NCBI GenBank assembly: GCA_019235595.1
Contig: JAFAKI010000413.1
Location: 1 to 7,062, forward strand
Direction: 5' to 3'
Source of the DNA: Mucilaginibacter sp.
Lineage (GTDB): Bacteria > Bacteroidota > Bacteroidia > Sphingobacteriales > Sphingobacteriaceae
Length of the DNA stretch: 7,062 nucleotides
Shown here: positions 5,572 to 7,062 of the stretch, piece by piece
Layout: each line of letters opens with the position of its first letter
How positions within the stretch are numbered: the first letter of the stretch is position 1
Notes under the pieces: generated by a model
Database searches by the model: none
What the model saw: only the letters and a program-made list of their open reading frames with translations
Told to the model about the DNA's origin: nothing
Program-made: the position numbers and the translations under genes

Positions 5572-7062
5572 ATGCAGTTTGAGATGTTAAAAGAAAAGTC
5601 GTCCATCATCAAAGTTATTGGTGTTGGCGGCGGCGGTGGCAATGCGGTAAACCATATGTACAAGCAAGGTATTACCGGTGTTGATTTCATAATTTGCAAT
5701 ACCGATGCGCAGGCTTTAGAATTAAGCCCTATCCCCAACAAAGTTCAATTAGGTGCCAGTTTAACCGAAGGTATGGGCGCAGGCTCTATCCCCGAAGTTG
5801 GTAAAAACTCGGCTATTGAAAATATCGACGATATTAAACAGATGCTGGGTACCAACACCAAAATGCTGTTTATTACCGCTGGTATGGGTGGTGGTACCGG
5901 TACAGGCGCAAGCCCTATTATTGCAAAAGCTGCCCGCGAACTGGACATCCTAACGGTAGGTATTATTACCACGCCATTCGCTTTCGAGGGCAAACGCCGT
6001 AAAATGCAGGCTGAAGAAGGTTTGGAAGAGCTAAAGAAATATGTCGATTCATTCCTGGTGATCTCAAACGACAGGCTGCGCCAGATATTTGGTAACCTGA
6101 CTTTAGGGTCAGCATTTGCACAGGCAGATAATATCCTGACCACTGCGGCAAAAGGAATAGCAGAGATCATTACTTTACCCGGTTATATCAACGTTGACTT
6201 TAAGGATGTGCGCACCGTGATGAAGGATAGCGGGGTATCTATCATGGGTAGCTCAACTGCTGAAGGCGAGAACCGGGCTTTGAAAGCTGTTGAAGGCGCT
6301 TTACTGTCGCCATTATTAAAAGACAATGAAATTGAAGGTGCAAGATATATCCTGTTAAACATCAGCTCGGGAGAGAAGGAAGTGACCATGGATGAGGTAA
6401 CCGTGATCACCGACTTTATACAGGAAGAAGCTGGCTTAGCTGCTGACCTGATCTGGGGTAACTGCCGTGATGAGGCTTTGGGTGATAAACTCTCTGTAAC
6501 TATCATTGCTACAGGTTTCCAGACACGGGACGAGCGCGAGAAAGAGCAAAGCAGCAAGAAAGTAGTTTCCATGCTGATGCCTGAAACCGAGCTGGTAAAA
6601 CCTGTGGTGAATGAGTTCGTAAACCAGGTAAAACCACCGGTTGAGCCTGTTGCATCCGAGCCCTACATTAAAGTAGTAAAGGAAGAGCAAAAACAAGCCG
6701 GTTTGTTTGATCTGTTTGGAAAAGCAGAAGAACCTGCTCCGGCTGTAATAAAATATGATCTGACCCCGGAAGAACCAACTGCTGCTGCCGAACCGGAAGT
6801 ACGCGAGGAGTTTACTTTTAAGATTGCTGATTCGGTAATGAACTTTGAGCCGGTTAGACCAGAACCAATGCCAGAGCCGGAACCAGAGCCCGTTGTTGGT
6901 GCCGACGATCATAAAACGGATGAAAGCATTGAGGAGCAATTGCGCAAATCGCGCGAGCGTATAATGCGCCTGAAGGACCTGAGCATGAAACTGCGTGCTG
7001 GCAACATACAGGAGCTGGAAAATGTACCGGCCTACAAACGCAAGGAGATTGCTTTACAGCAA
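5572..7062 (+). CDS. ftsZ: FtsZ, tubulin-like division GTPase, 3' end cut by the window
   Basis: FtsZ polymerises into the cytokinetic ring and recruits the other division proteins. 497 codons are open to the window edge with no stop; since the conserved C-terminal peptide is already present, only a few residues are probably missing. The GTPase core (about 1-316) has VIGVGGGGGNAV near the N-terminus, the tubulin signature GGGTGTG at 106-112, and the catalytic T7 loop NVDFKD at 207-212 (N207, D209, D212). A long Pro/Glu-rich, probably disordered linker follows (about 317-445), with a short GLFDLFG motif (377-383) and a PEPMPEPEPEP run (430-440). A basic helix-like segment comes next (about 450-475) and then the FtsA-binding peptide ELENVPAYKRKEI (481-493). 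ATG at 5572 is preferred because it gives MQFEM; ATG at 5584 is possible. An AAGGAA lies too close to the start to act as a normal ribosome site. Confidence 0.97.
   Translation, partial: MQFEMLKEKSSIIKVIGVGGGGGNAVNHMYKQGITGVDFIICNTDAQALELSPIPNKVQLGASLTEGMGAGSIPEVGKNSAIENIDDIKQMLGTNTKMLFITAGMGGGTGTGASPIIAKAARELDILTVGIITTPFAFEGKRRKMQAEEGLEELKKYVDSFLVISNDRLRQIFGNLTLGSAFAQADNILTTAAKGIAEIITLPGYINVDFKDVRTVMKDSGVSIMGSSTAEGENRALKAVEGALLSPLLKDNEIEGARYILLNISSGEKEVTMDEVTVITDFIQEEAGLAADLIWGNCRDEALGDKLSVTIIATGFQTRDEREKEQSSKKVVSMLMPETELVKPVVNEFVNQVKPPVEPVASEPYIKVVKEEQKQAGLFDLFGKAEEPAPAVIKYDLTPEEPTAAAEPEVREEFTFKIADSVMNFEPVRPEPMPEPEPEPVVGADDHKTDESIEEQLRKSRERIMRLKDLSMKLRAGNIQELENVPAYKRKEIALQQ

Noticed and set aside
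5745..6170. Antisense open frame of 141 codons opposite ftsZ
   Set aside because: It lies wholly inside the conserved GTPase domain of ftsZ on the other strand, has no recognisable domain, and is explained by the codon bias of the real gene.
6859..6891. Pro-Glu run in FtsZ as a tandem repeat element
   Set aside because: It is a short low-complexity stretch in a disordered linker, common in FtsZ proteins, and not a mobile or structured repeat.
6436..6939. Antisense open frame of 167 codons opposite the FtsZ linker
   Set aside because: Composition is that of a reversed Pro/Glu/Lys-rich gene (rich in Phe, Leu, Tyr, Arg); no start context or motif supports it.

Overview
The window is a stretch of a bacterial division and cell-wall (dcw) cluster, with every gene on the + strand: ftsW (3' part), murG, murC, ftsQ, ftsA and ftsZ (complete except for the last few codons). 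The organism is most likely a member of the Bacteroidota, and I would guess the Sphingobacteriaceae (Mucilaginibacter/Pedobacter-like). Reasons are the style of the FtsW, FtsA and FtsZ proteins (for example an FtsZ starting MQFEMLKEKSS and ending in a PAYKRK-type tail), the lack of usable Shine-Dalgarno sequences before the starts, the order murC-ftsQ with no ddl or murB between them, and intermediate base composition. The genus is inference; no rRNA or other marker is present.

Layout. 2-661: C-terminal 219 residues of the septal glycosyltransferase FtsW. 662-736: a 75-base spacer made almost entirely of two small direct-repeat arrays. 737-1834: murG (lipid II synthesis). 1835-1886: a short spacer containing a strong intrinsic-terminator-like hairpin. 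1887-3245: murC. 3238-4095: ftsQ, overlapping murC by 8 bases. 4102-5442: ftsA, 6 bases after ftsQ. 5443-5571: a 129-base spacer with a cluster of DnaA-box-like 9-mers and a possible promoter. 5572-7062: ftsZ, open to the window edge.

Together the genes cover late lipid-linked precursor synthesis (MurC makes UDP-MurNAc-L-Ala; MurG adds GlcNAc to lipid I), septal glycan polymerisation (FtsW), and the divisome scaffold (FtsQ in the membrane and periplasm, FtsA tethering FtsZ to the membrane, FtsZ polymerising at midcell). Tight spacing of murC-ftsQ-ftsA points to one transcription unit. The murG-murC hairpin and the ftsA-ftsZ spacer are the likely places where expression is separated or tuned.

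No unknown multi-gene system is visible: every coding region is a recognised core gene. The interesting material is in the spacers: the terminator-like hairpin inside the cluster, the DnaA-box-like palindrome and repeats in front of ftsZ, and the two repeat arrays after ftsW.
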